From an uncultured Oscillibacter sp. (GTDB lineage: Bacteria > Bacillota_A > Clostridia > Oscillospirales > Oscillospiraceae), in NCBI GenBank assembly GCA_948902155.1, contig CAQVQZ010000020.1, positions 1 through 18,020 of the forward strand: a stretch of 18,020 bases of DNA, read 5' to 3'. Position 1 is the stretch's first letter. Every line of letters begins with the position of its first letter. A model generated the notes under the pieces. The model saw only the letters and a program-made list of their open reading frames with translations, had not been told where the DNA came from and searched no databases. A program made the translations under genes and the position numbers. Of this stretch, positions 1 to 7,322 are shown piece by piece.

Positions 1-1283
1 CCAGCCAGGAGAGCCACACCTTCCAGGAGATCAGCCAGATGGGCCTGGAGTGCATTGGCGAGGTGGACGACGAAATCACCGCCCAGGCGGTGCTTCTAGC
101 CGGGCGGAGCCTGGCCCTGACGGGCCGGGACTTTGTGCTGGAGGCCAGCCACATGGGCTTTGTGGCGGGACTGCTGGACGCCGTGGGCGCGCCGGAGGCC
201 GCCCGGCCCCGGCTGCTGGGCTGCATCCGGGACCGGAACCGCCACGAGCTGCGGGCCGCGGCGGAGGAGGCGGGCTTGTCCAAGCAGGGCACGGATGCCC
301 TCTGCCGCCTGGACGGCCTGGCGGGAGACTGGGGGGCGGTGCTGGACCAGGCGGAGCCCATCGCCCTCAACGCCGCCATGGGCGGAGCCCTGGCGGAGCT
401 GCGGACGCTGTGCGCCGCCCTGGAGGCCCAGGGGCAGAGCCTGCGGCTGGATTTGTCCCTGGTGAACGACATGGAGTATTACAACGGCTTGGTGCTCCAG
501 GGCTATGTGGCGGGCCTGCCCCGGGCGGTGCTGAAGGGCGGGCGGTACGATCCCCTGGCGGGGCAGTTCCGCCCCGGCGCGAAGGCCGTGGGCTTCGCCC
601 TGTACCTGGACGAGCTGGACCGCCTTGGCGAGGCCGTCCCCGAGGCGGGGGAGCGGACCATGCTGAACATCGCCCTGCCCAAGGGCCGGCTGGGAGATAA
701 GGTTTACAACCTCCTGGCCGGCGTGGGCTACGGCTGTCCCGAGGACTATAACGAGAGCCGGAAGCTGGTGGTGGAGAACCCGGCGGCGGGCATCCGCTAT
801 TTCCTGGTGAAGCCCAGCGACGTGGCCATCTACGTGGAGCACGGCGCGGCGGATATCGGCATTGTGGGCAAGGACGTCCTGGAAGAATCCGGGGCCGACG
901 TATACGAGCTGCTGGACACGGGCCTGGGGAAGTGCCGCATGTGCGTGGCGGGGCCCGAAGACTTTGCCGACGATCCCGGGCGGTCCCTCCGGGTGGCGAC
1001 GAAGTTCGTGAAGATCGCCAAGGCCTACTACGCCGCCCAGGGGCGGGACATCGACATCATCAAGCTCAACGGGTCCATCGAGCTGGCCCCGCTTCTGGGC
1101 CTCTCCGACGTGATTGTGGACATCGTGGAGACCGGGACCACCCTGCGGGAGAACCACTTGAAGGTGCTGAGGCCGTTCATGCCCATTTCCGCCCGGTTTG
1201 TGGCCAACCGGGCCGCCTTCCAGTTCAAGCGCCGGGAGATTGAGAACCTGCTCCAAAAGCTGACGGAGGTGACGGGGGCATGA
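1..1283 (+). CDS. hisZ-hisG: HisZ-HisG fusion: ATP phosphoribosyltransferase regulatory subunit (C-terminal part) fused to catalytic subunit, 5' partial
   Basis: The open frame runs in from the left edge (first full codon at 3), so the true start is outside the window; the ATG at 39 is internal. The first roughly 215 visible residues are the C-terminal part of HisZ, a catalytically inactive histidyl-tRNA-synthetase-like protein. The class II-type motif QMGLECIGEVDD and the late motif LKGGRYDPLAGQF followed by AVGFALYLDEL are visible. After a linker of about a dozen residues, MLNIALPKGRLG at base 660 begins a complete 207-residue short-form HisG, with GAADIGIVGKDVLEE and the PRPP-loop region DVIVDIVETGTTLREN. 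Short HisG lacks the C-terminal regulatory domain and needs HisZ for activity and histidine feedback, so the fusion joins obligate partners. HisG catalyses ATP + PRPP to phosphoribosyl-ATP, the committed step. No stop or frameshift separates the halves. The frame overlaps hisD by four bases (ATGA). Confidence 0.93.
   Translation, partial: SQESHTFQEISQMGLECIGEVDDEITAQAVLLAGRSLALTGRDFVLEASHMGFVAGLLDAVGAPEAARPRLLGCIRDRNRHELRAAAEEAGLSKQGTDALCRLDGLAGDWGAVLDQAEPIALNAAMGGALAELRTLCAALEAQGQSLRLDLSLVNDMEYYNGLVLQGYVAGLPRAVLKGGRYDPLAGQFRPGAKAVGFALYLDELDRLGEAVPEAGERTMLNIALPKGRLGDKVYNLLAGVGYGCPEDYNESRKLVVENPAAGIRYFLVKPSDVAIYVEHGAADIGIVGKDVLEESGADVYELLDTGLGKCRMCVAGPEDFADDPGRSLRVATKFVKIAKAYYAAQGRDIDIIKLNGSIELAPLLGLSDVIVDIVETGTTLRENHLKVLRPFMPISARFVANRAAFQFKRREIENLLQKLTEVTGA
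650..653 (+). promoter_or_regulatory. Possible internal ribosome binding site for free HisG
   Basis: GGAG (inside GGGGGAG) lies six bases before the in-frame ATG at 660, which is exactly where the HisG domain begins. In such G-rich coding sequence this may be chance, but the spacing is ideal, so a separate HisG polypeptide could be made alongside the fusion. Confidence 0.3.
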
Positions 1284-2569
1284 TGAGGATTCTGGACTTT
1301 GACCGCCTCTCCCCGGAGGAATTTTTGAACCGGGATATTCAGGCGGAGGAGGACGTGAGCGCCGCCGTGGACGCGGTGATCGCGGAGGTCCGGCAGCGGG
1401 GGGACGCGGCCCTGCGGGAGTATACCCGCCGCTTCGACGGCGCGGAGCTCCAGGACCTGTGGGTGAGCGCGGAGGAGTTTGACGCCGCCCGGCGGGCCGT
1501 GGACCCTTATTTTATAGAGACGCTGAAGGAGGCGGCGGAGAACATCCGGCGCTTCCATGAGCGGCAGAGGCACAACGACTTCGTCCTCACGGACCGGGCG
1601 GGCATCGTCATGGGCCAGCGGTGGACGCCCATTGAAACGGTGGGCATCTGCGTGCCCCGGAGCCCGGAGGCGTTTCCCTCCACTATTTTGATGAACGCCA
1701 TCCCCGCCCAAATCGCCGGGGTGCTGGATATTGTGATTGTGACGCCTCCCCGGCCGGACGGCTCCGTCAGCCCGGAGGCCCTGATGGCGGCGGAGCTGGC
1801 GGAGGTGACGGAGGTCTTCAAAATCGGCGGGGCCCAGGCCGTGGCGGCCCTGGCCTACGGTACGGAGAGCGTGCCCCGGGTGGATAAGATTGTGGGTCCC
1901 GGCGGCGTCTTCGTGGCCACGGCGAAGCGGAAGGTCTTCGGCCGGGTGGCCATCGACATGATCGCCGGGCCCAGCGAGATCCTGGTGCTGGCGGACGAAA
2001 AGACAAATCCCAAGTGGGCGGCGGCGGACCTCCTCAGCCAGGCGGAGCACGATCCGCTGTCCTCCGCCGTGCTGGTGACGGACAGCCGCCGCGTGGCGGA
2101 GCAGGTCCAGGCCGAGGTGGAGGCCCAGCTGGAGGACCTGCCCCGGCGGGACATCGCCCGGCGGTCCATGGAGGAGAACGGAAAAATCATCGTCACGGAC
2201 AGCCTGGACAAGGCCGTGGAGGCGGTGAACCGCATCGCCCCGGAGCACCTGGAGCTCTGCGTGGAGGACCCCTTCGCCCTGCTGCCCCGGATCCGAAACG
2301 CCGGGAGCGTGTTCCTGGGCCGGACGACCCCGGAGGCCCTGGGGGACTACTTCGCGGGGCCGAACCACACCCTGCCCACCTCCGGCACCGCCCGGTTTTC
2401 CAGCCCCCTGGGCGTGGACGACTTTATGAAGCGGTCCAGCTTCCTGTGCTATGACCGGGCGGCGCTGAACGCCTGCGGGGACCGCATCGCGGACTTCGCC
2501 CGGCGGGAGGGCCTGGAGGGCCACGCCCGTTCGGCCTTGAGCCGGAAGAATCTTGACGGAAAGCGGTGA
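1280..2569 (+). CDS. hisD: Histidinol dehydrogenase
   Basis: This 429-residue protein has the usual family length. It catalyses the last two steps of histidine synthesis, oxidising L-histidinol to histidine with two NAD+, and uses a bound zinc. Visible family blocks are the IVGPGG..VATAKRKV segment, IDMIAGPSEILVLAD, the QAEHD zinc-ligand block, RIAPEHLEL with the catalytic Glu-His pair, and the C-terminal AGPNHTLPTSGTARFSSPLG block. The common GPGN motif reads GPGG here. The start ATG at 1280 overlaps the stop of hisZG (ATGATGA), and a second ATG follows at 1283. The two genes are therefore translationally coupled. Confidence 0.97.
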   Translation: MMRILDFDRLSPEEFLNRDIQAEEDVSAAVDAVIAEVRQRGDAALREYTRRFDGAELQDLWVSAEEFDAARRAVDPYFIETLKEAAENIRRFHERQRHNDFVLTDRAGIVMGQRWTPIETVGICVPRSPEAFPSTILMNAIPAQIAGVLDIVIVTPPRPDGSVSPEALMAAELAEVTEVFKIGGAQAVAALAYGTESVPRVDKIVGPGGVFVATAKRKVFGRVAIDMIAGPSEILVLADEKTNPKWAAADLLSQAEHDPLSSAVLVTDSRRVAEQVQAEVEAQLEDLPRRDIARRSMEENGKIIVTDSLDKAVEAVNRIAPEHLELCVEDPFALLPRIRNAGSVFLGRTTPEALGDYFAGPNHTLPTSGTARFSSPLGVDDFMKRSSFLCYDRAALNACGDRIADFARREGLEGHARSALSRKNLDGKR

Positions 2570-2573
2570 TTGT

Positions 2574-3638
2574 ATGAGCCGGTTTTTATCCCCCGAGGCC
2601 CTGGGCCTGGACCCCTATACCCCCGGCGAACAGCCCCGGGACCAGCAGTATATTAAATTGAATACCAACGAAAGCCCCTTTCCTCCCTCGCCGAAGGTGC
2701 TGGAGGCCCTGAGCCGGGCGGAGGCGGAGAAGCTCTGTCTCTACTCCGACCCCACCTGCGCCGCCCTGAACGCCGCCATTGCCCGGCGGTACGGCCTGGG
2801 CCCGGAGAACGTCGTTTCCGGCAACGGCTCCGACGAGATTCTGGCCTTCGCCTTCCGGGCCTTCTGCGGGACGGGGCGGGGCGCGGCCTTTGCCGACATC
2901 ACTTACGGCTTCTACGAGGCCCAGGCGGCCCTCTTCGGCCTGGAGGCCCGGCGGGTTCCCCTGCGGGAGGATTTTTCCCTGTGCACGGACGATTACATGG
3001 ATTTTCCCGGCACGGTGGTCATTGCCAACCCCAACGCCCCCACGGGCATGACGGTTCCCGTCGACCACATCCGGCGGCTGCTGGAAAAGGACCCGGACCG
3101 GGTGGTCGTGGTGGATGAGGCCTATGTGGACTTCGGGGCGGAAAGCTGCGTCCCGCTGGTCCGGGAATATGAAAACCTCCTGGTAACCCAGACCATGTCC
3201 AAGAGCCGCTCCCTGGCCGGGGGCCGGGTGGGCTTCGCCCTGGGCTCCGGGGCGCTCATCGCGGATTTGAACCGGGTGAAGTACAGCTTTAACCCCTATA
3301 ATGTCAACCGCCTCTCCCTTCTGGCGGGGGCCGCCGCCATGGAGGATGAGGGCTACTTCCGCTCCTGCTGCCGGGCCGTCCGGGAGAACCGGGCCTGGAC
3401 CGCGGAGGCGCTGGAGAAGCGGGGCTTCACCGTCCTGCCCTCCTCCGCCAACTTTGTCTTCGCCAAGTCGGACCGCATCCCCGGCGGGGAGCTGTACCGG
3501 GGGCTGAAGGCGGGAGGCGTCCTGGTCCGCTGGTTCGACAAGGACCGGATACGGGACTTTGTCCGCATCACCATCGGCTCCCGGGAGCAGATGGAGGCGC
3601 TGATGAAGGGAATCGACAGCCTGACGGCCAAGACGTAA
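2574..3638 (+). CDS. hisC: Histidinol-phosphate aminotransferase
   Basis: This is a fold-type I PLP enzyme that transfers an amino group from glutamate to imidazole-acetol phosphate, giving histidinol phosphate. From the ATG at 2574 the protein has 354 residues. It shows LNTNESPFPPSP near residues 29-40, SGNGSDEIL near 82-90, ANPNAPTG near 151-158, DEAYVDF near 181, and TMSKSRSLAGGRVG with the PLP lysine K210. The frame is open back to a TTG at 2553 inside the end of hisD. I prefer 2574 because it is an ATG and the protein then begins as the family normally does. It lies five bases after the hisD stop. Confidence 0.95.
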   Translation: MSRFLSPEALGLDPYTPGEQPRDQQYIKLNTNESPFPPSPKVLEALSRAEAEKLCLYSDPTCAALNAAIARRYGLGPENVVSGNGSDEILAFAFRAFCGTGRGAAFADITYGFYEAQAALFGLEARRVPLREDFSLCTDDYMDFPGTVVIANPNAPTGMTVPVDHIRRLLEKDPDRVVVVDEAYVDFGAESCVPLVREYENLLVTQTMSKSRSLAGGRVGFALGSGALIADLNRVKYSFNPYNVNRLSLLAGAAAMEDEGYFRSCCRAVRENRAWTAEALEKRGFTVLPSSANFVFAKSDRIPGGELYRGLKAGGVLVRWFDKDRIRDFVRITIGSREQMEALMKGIDSLTAKT

Positions 3639-3650
3639 GGAGGGAAGCGC

Positions 3651-4238
3651 ATGCGCACCGCAAGCATTCAACGCGACACGAAGGAGACGCAGATTCAGCT
3701 GTCCCTGAATCTGGACGGAACCGGCCGGGGGGAGATTTCCACCGGCTGCGGCTTCCTGGACCACATGCTGGAGCTCTTCGCCCGGCACGGGGATTTCGAT
3801 CTCTCCGTGGCCTGTCGGGGGGATACTCATGTGGACTACCACCACTCCGTGGAGGACGTGGGCATCTGCCTGGGCCGGGCGTTCCGGCAGGCCCTGGGGG
3901 ACAAGCGGGGAATTGTCCGCTACGGGCAGTTCCTGCTGCCCATGGACGAGACGCTGGTCCTCTGCGCCGTGGACCTCTCGGGCCGGGATTACCTGGGCTG
4001 GGCGGTGGACCTGCCCGCGGCCAGGGTGGGGGACTTCGACACGGAGCTGGCCAAGGAATTCTGGCTGGGTTTTATCCGCAGCTGCCCCGGGTCCCTCCAC
4101 ATCCGGCAGCTTGCGGGGGAGAACACCCACCACATCCTGGAGGCGGTCTTCAAGGGGGCGGGCCGGGCTTTGAAGGAGGCCGTGTCCCGCGACCCCAGGC
4201 ACCAGGACGAAATCCCCAGCACGAAGGGGGTGCTGTGA
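3651..4238 (+). CDS. hisB: Imidazoleglycerol-phosphate dehydratase
   Basis: This 195-residue monofunctional enzyme dehydrates imidazole-glycerol phosphate to imidazole-acetol phosphate, using manganese. Metal-binding motifs are clear: GFLDHMLELFARHG near residues 34-47, DYHHSVEDVG near 62-71, and the second copy LAGENTHHILEAVFKG in the C-terminal half, ending in the characteristic STKGVL tail. No HAD phosphatase domain is fused to it, so histidinol phosphate must be dephosphorylated by another protein; the PHP enzyme at 8400 supplies that. AAGGAGGG lies just ahead of the ATG. Confidence 0.97.
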   Translation: MRTASIQRDTKETQIQLSLNLDGTGRGEISTGCGFLDHMLELFARHGDFDLSVACRGDTHVDYHHSVEDVGICLGRAFRQALGDKRGIVRYGQFLLPMDETLVLCAVDLSGRDYLGWAVDLPAARVGDFDTELAKEFWLGFIRSCPGSLHIRQLAGENTHHILEAVFKGAGRALKEAVSRDPRHQDEIPSTKGVL

Positions 4239-4850
4239 GTGACCGCCATTGTGGATTACGGCGTGGGGAATCTCTTCTCCCTGAGCTCCAGCCTCCGCTT
4301 CCTGGGGGTGGAGACGGAGGTTGTCCGGGAGGCGGAGGCGCTCCGGAGGGCGGAGCGGATCATCCTCCCCGGCGTGGGGGCCTTCGGCGACGCCAGGGCC
4401 AAGCTGGACGAGACGGGGCTGGTCCCCGTCCTGCTGGAGGAGGCGGAGCGGAAGCCCCTGCTAGGCATCTGCCTAGGAATGCAGCTCCTCTTTGAGCGGA
4501 GCTTTGAGTACGGGGAGCACCCCGGCCTGGGGCTGGTCCCCGGCGAGGTGGCGTCCCTGGGGGAGGACCTGACGGACAAGACCCTGAAGGTCCCCCACAT
4601 GGGCTGGAACAGCCTGGAGATCGTGAAGGACGATCCGCTGTTCCGGTATTTCCGGGACGGCGAATATGTGTATTACGTTCACAGCTTTTACGCCCGGAAC
4701 TGCCGGGAGAGCACCTTGGGAACCTCCCGGTATGGGGACCTGGCCGTCACCGGGGCGGTGCGGCGGGGAAACGTCTGGGGAACCCAGTTCCACCCGGAGA
4801 AGTCCGGGGACGCGGGGCTGCGGCTGCTGCGGGCCTTTGCGGAACTGTAA
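4239..4850 (+). CDS. hisH: Imidazole glycerol phosphate synthase, glutaminase subunit
   Basis: This 203-residue class I glutamine amidotransferase releases ammonia from glutamine and channels it to HisF. The nucleophile is C78 in LLGICLGMQLLF, and H185 and E187 in QFHPEKSG complete the triad. The oxyanion-strand motif ILPGVGAFGD and the HSFYAR segment are also present. The start is a GTG that directly follows the hisB stop (TGAGTG, no gap), giving MTAIVDYGVGNL, the usual HisH N-terminus; expression probably relies on coupling to hisB. HisF lies four genes downstream rather than next to it. Confidence 0.96.
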   Translation: MTAIVDYGVGNLFSLSSSLRFLGVETEVVREAEALRRAERIILPGVGAFGDARAKLDETGLVPVLLEEAERKPLLGICLGMQLLFERSFEYGEHPGLGLVPGEVASLGEDLTDKTLKVPHMGWNSLEIVKDDPLFRYFRDGEYVYYVHSFYARNCRESTLGTSRYGDLAVTGAVRRGNVWGTQFHPEKSGDAGLRLLRAFAEL

Positions 4851-4860
4851 GGGGGTGGGG

Positions 4861-5034
4861 ATGATGAGAAAACAGCTGGCGGGCTTTGCCTGGATGTTCT
4901 TTGGACTCCTGCTTTACCTGGTTCTGAAAGACGTATGGACGCCGGTGATCGGCGGTTATATTTGGGTCGTGTCCCTGCTGTGCGGCGTGGCCGGCCTTGT
5001 GACGGTGCTGCGCAACAGCGGAGCTGAGCGTTAG
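4861..5034 (+). CDS. Small two-helix membrane protein of unknown function
   Basis: This 57-residue protein starts at ATG 4861 (MMRKQLAGF), ten bases after the hisH stop, with a G-rich AGGGGGTGGGG just upstream. Two hydrophobic segments are visible, residues about 7-23 (GFAWMFFGLLLYLVL) and about 29-51 (VIGGYIWVVSLLCGVAGLVTVL), joined by a short KDVWTP loop and ending in a charged RNSGAER tail. I do not recognise the family. It lies between hisH and a flavin-binding protein and is tightly spaced with both (10 bases on each side), so it should be co-transcribed with the histidine genes. No function should be read from position alone. Confidence 0.75.
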   Translation: MMRKQLAGFAWMFFGLLLYLVLKDVWTPVIGGYIWVVSLLCGVAGLVTVLRNSGAER

Positions 5035-5044
5035 GAGGCATATT

Positions 5045-5515
5045 ATGAGAAGAAAGGACCGGGAGGTCACGGACCCTGTAAAAATCCGGGAGATTATAAC
5101 GGCTTGTGATTGCTGCCGCCTGGGGCTGTGCGACGGGGAACGGGCCTATATCGTGCCCATGGACTTCGGCTTCACGGAGCAGGACGGGCGTTACGCCTTC
5201 TATTTCCACAGCGCGAAGGAGGGCCGGAAGCTCGACCTGATCCGCCGGACCGGCTGGGCCGCCTTCGAGCTGGACCGGGGGCATGCGCTGGTGGAGGGGG
5301 AGAAGGCCTGCGCCTACTCCGCCCGGTATCAATGCGTCATGGGCGGCGGCCCGGTGACGCTGCTGGAGACGGCGGAGGAGAAGCGGGCGGGCCTGACCGC
5401 CATTATGGCCCATCTCACCGGAAGGGACGGCTGGACATTCGGGGATGCCGCCCTGGAGGCGGTGAGCGTGCTCCGCCTGGAGGCGGAGGAACTGACCTGC
5501 AAGATCCACGAATAA
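5045..5515 (+). CDS. Pyridoxamine 5'-phosphate oxidase-fold flavin-binding protein (NimA-like)
   Basis: This 156-residue protein has the split-barrel FMN-binding pattern of the PNPOx/NimA group: a short N-terminal helix with CDCCRLGLCDGERAYIVPMDF, then YAFYFHSAKEGRKLDLIRR (about residues 50-68; H55, S56 and the basic residues typically contact FMN phosphate), and YSARYQCVMGGGPVTLLE near 91-108, which matches the Y.SV.G.G block of Nim-type proteins. Members reduce nitro compounds or bind flavin or haem; the substrate here is unknown. GGAGG lies eight bases before the ATG. It is not a histidine enzyme and seems to be a passenger in the operon. The N-terminal CxCC cluster is notable. Confidence 0.85.
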   Translation: MRRKDREVTDPVKIREIITACDCCRLGLCDGERAYIVPMDFGFTEQDGRYAFYFHSAKEGRKLDLIRRTGWAAFELDRGHALVEGEKACAYSARYQCVMGGGPVTLLETAEEKRAGLTAIMAHLTGRDGWTFGDAALEAVSVLRLEAEELTCKIHE

Positions 5516-5532
5516 GGAGGGGGAGGAATACC

Positions 5533-6252
5533 ATGCAGATTTTCCCAGCCATTGACCTGCGGGGCGGGCAGGTGGTCCGCCTCTGCCAGGGGGACTACGA
5601 TCAGGAAACCGTCTATGGCACGGACCCCTGTGCCTACGCCCGGGAGTTTCTGGACGCGGGGGCCCAATATCTCCACGTGGTGGACCTGGACGGGGCCCGG
5701 GACGGGACCCCGGCGAATTTTGACAGCATTGCCGCCGTCGTGAAGCAGGGCGGCCTGTATATCGAGGTGGGAGGCGGCATCCGGACGGAGGAGCGCATCC
5801 GCCGCTATCTGGACCTGGGGGTGGGCCGCTGCATCCTGGGAACCGCGGCTGTCAAGGATTTTGATTTTACAGCCCGCATGGTTCAAACCTATGGGGACCG
5901 GATCGCCGTGGGCGTGGACGCCCGGGACGGGTATGTGGCCGTCAATGGCTGGAAGGAGCTCTCCCGGGAGCGGGGTGTGGATTTCTGCCGCCGCCTCCGG
6001 GACGCGGGGGTGAAGGCCGTCATTTACACCGACATCAGCCGGGACGGCACGGGCCGGGGGACCAATCTGGAGCTTTACGAAGAGCTGGTCCGGATCGAGG
6101 GGCTGGACGTCACCGCCTCCGGCGGCGTCAGCTCCCTGGAGGAACTGCGGCGGCTGGAGAGCCTGGGGGTCCGGGCGGCCATCCTGGGCAAGGCCCTGTA
6201 CAGCGGGCGGCTGGACCTCCGGACGGTGATTCAGGAGGTGGGGACGTGTTAG
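5533..6252 (+). CDS. hisA: Phosphoribosylformimino-AICAR-phosphate (ProFAR) isomerase
   Basis: This 239-residue (beta/alpha)8 barrel performs the Amadori rearrangement of ProFAR to PRFAR. The general acid/base residues are visible as D8 in FPAIDLRGGQVVRL and D129 in VGVDARDG. The phosphate-binding elements VGGGIRTEE near 79-87 and ASGGVSSLEEL near the C-terminus are also present, with YTDISRDGTGRG near 170. The frame is open far upstream, but the ATG at 5533 gives the standard N-terminus and follows GGAGGGGGAGGAAT. It starts 17 bases after the PNPOx gene and overlaps hisF by seven bases. Confidence 0.96.
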   Translation: MQIFPAIDLRGGQVVRLCQGDYDQETVYGTDPCAYAREFLDAGAQYLHVVDLDGARDGTPANFDSIAAVVKQGGLYIEVGGGIRTEERIRRYLDLGVGRCILGTAAVKDFDFTARMVQTYGDRIAVGVDARDGYVAVNGWKELSRERGVDFCRRLRDAGVKAVIYTDISRDGTGRGTNLELYEELVRIEGLDVTASGGVSSLEELRRLESLGVRAAILGKALYSGRLDLRTVIQEVGTC

Positions 6253-7001
6253 CCAAGCGCATCATCCCCTGTCTGGACGTGCGGGACGGCCGGGTGGTGA
6301 AGGGGACCAACTTCCGGGGACTCCGGGACATGGCGGACCCGGTGGAGCTGGCCCGGTTTTACAACGCCTCCGGGGCCGACGAGCTGGTGTTCTACGACAT
6401 CACCGCCTCCGCCGAGGGCCGGGGGCTGTTTACGGACATCCTCCGCCGGGTGGCCTCTGAAATTTTCATTCCCCTCACCGTGGGGGGCGGCATCCGGACG
6501 CTGGAGGATTTTGACCGGGTGCTGAAATGCGGCGCGGACAAGGTCAGCGTCAACTCCGGGGCCATCGCGGACCCCTCCATCATCGCGGCGGCGGCGAAGC
6601 GCTACGGGGACCAGTGTGTGGTGCTGAGCATGGACGTGAAACGGGTGGACGGCCAGTTCCGCCTCTTCGCCAAGGGAGGCCGGGAGGACACCGGCATCGA
6701 CGCCATGGAGTGGGCGGTCCGGGGCGCCGGGGACGGCGCGGGGGAAATCGTGCTGAACTCCATCGATACCGACGGCGTGAAAAACGGCTTTGACCTGGAG
6801 ATGCTGGACGCTCTGGCGGCCCGAGTGCATGTGCCCATTGTGGCCAGCGGCGGCGCGGGCAATATGGAGCACTTCGCGGAGCTGTTCACCCACCCCGGCG
6901 TGGATGCGGGCCTGGCCGCCTCCATCTTCCACTCAAAGCAGGTGGACATCCGGGAGCTGAAAGACGATCTCCGGGGCAGGGGCGTGGAGATGCGGATATA
7001 G
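6246..7001 (+). CDS. hisF: Imidazole glycerol phosphate synthase, cyclase subunit
   Basis: This 251-residue barrel uses ammonia from HisH to cleave PRFAR and close the imidazole ring, releasing AICAR to purine synthesis. Catalytic D11 (IPCLDVRDG) and D130 (VLSMDVKR) are in their usual places. The phosphate-binding loops VGGGIRT near 79-85 and VASGGAGNMEHF near the C-terminus are present. The start is a GTG at 6246 inside the end of hisA, giving MLAKRIIPCLD, the usual N-terminus; AGGAGG about six bases upstream supports it. After its stop the tight packing of the operon breaks for 321 bases. Confidence 0.97.
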   Translation: MLAKRIIPCLDVRDGRVVKGTNFRGLRDMADPVELARFYNASGADELVFYDITASAEGRGLFTDILRRVASEIFIPLTVGGGIRTLEDFDRVLKCGADKVSVNSGAIADPSIIAAAAKRYGDQCVVLSMDVKRVDGQFRLFAKGGREDTGIDAMEWAVRGAGDGAGEIVLNSIDTDGVKNGFDLEMLDALAARVHVPIVASGGAGNMEHFAELFTHPGVDAGLAASIFHSKQVDIRELKDDLRGRGVEMRI

Positions 7002-7042
7002 CCGAGCCGAAACGCATGGGAGCCGCGGGGGCGCTTTGGGCC

Positions 7043-7065
7043 CCGGTGAACCCTTGGTTCACCGG
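7043..7065 (+). repeat. Perfect 10-bp hairpin, 3-base loop
   Basis: CCGGTGAACC (7043-7052) pairs with GGTTCACCGG (7056-7065) around CTT, 41 bases after the hisF stop. No T-tract follows, so it is not an ordinary intrinsic terminator. It may shield the upstream transcript or belong to a repeat element with the hairpins that follow. Confidence 0.7.
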
Positions 7066-7114
7066 CTGGTAAAGAGGGACTTTCTTCTGCTGCGTCGGCG
7101 GTATAGGCAACGCA

Positions 7115-7166
7115 GTTGAAAAGAAGCATACACTTCTTTTCAACCGGCGGGCCTATGGCCCGCCGG
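7115..7166 (+). repeat. Two abutting perfect hairpins (12 bp and 10 bp)
   Basis: GTTGAAAAGAAG (7115-7126) pairs with CTTCTTTTCAAC (7133-7144) around a six-base loop. Sharing the single base at 7144, CCGGCGGGCC (7144-7153) pairs with GGCCCGCCGG (7157-7166) around TAT. The first stem is AT-rich and the second almost purely GC. The ten bases TCTTTTCAAC at 7135-7144 recur at 7271-7280 in the next element. The density of perfect palindromes suggests a mobile or dispersed palindromic repeat, or a structured RNA region. Confidence 0.75.
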
Positions 7167-7195
7167 GGCGCAAAGCGCCTGCGCGTTTCCTATGA

Positions 7196-7290
7196 AGTCA
7201 AGCACAGTGAGCCGCTCACGCGGCTTACGGCGCTGTAAAACAGCGCCGTATGGAAAAGAATCCTTTGGACTCTTTTCAACTGTGCTGACT
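7196..7290 (+). other. Cloverleaf-like multibranched element (possible structured RNA or MITE-like repeat)
   Basis: A closing stem pairs AGTC+AGCACAGT (7196-7199 and 7201-7208, one bulged A at 7200) with ACTGTGCT+GACT (7279-7290). It encloses three hairpins: AGCCGC/GCGGCT (7210-7215 with 7220-7225), an 11-bp perfect stem TACGGCGCTGT/ACAGCGCCGTA (7226-7236 with 7240-7250, loop AAA), and GAAAAGA..TCC/GGA..TCTTTTC (7253-7263 with 7267-7277). Nearly every base is paired. It has no tRNA features (no anticodon arm, T-loop or CCA). It ends 32 bases before the next start codon. Structure is read from the sequence; whether it is transcribed function or a repeat is not known. Confidence 0.65.
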
Positions 7291-7322
7291 ATAAAACGGA
7301 GAAATTGGAAAGGAGCGTATAA

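Noticed and set aside
96..1256. Long 386-residue open frame on the minus strand opposite hisZG
   Set aside because: It is a shadow of GC-rich codon bias. Its translation is low-complexity and His/Gln/Pro-rich with no motif, while the plus frame is a clear HisZ-HisG.
7196..7290. tRNA gene suggested by the cloverleaf shape
   Set aside because: There is no T-loop consensus, D-loop or seven-base anticodon loop, and the arms have the wrong lengths.
7265..7295. TTGGAC...TATAAA as a promoter before the cysteine-rich gene
   Set aside because: The spacer would be 19 bases with no MerR gene nearby, and both boxes fall within or at the edge of the cloverleaf stems, so chance is more likely.
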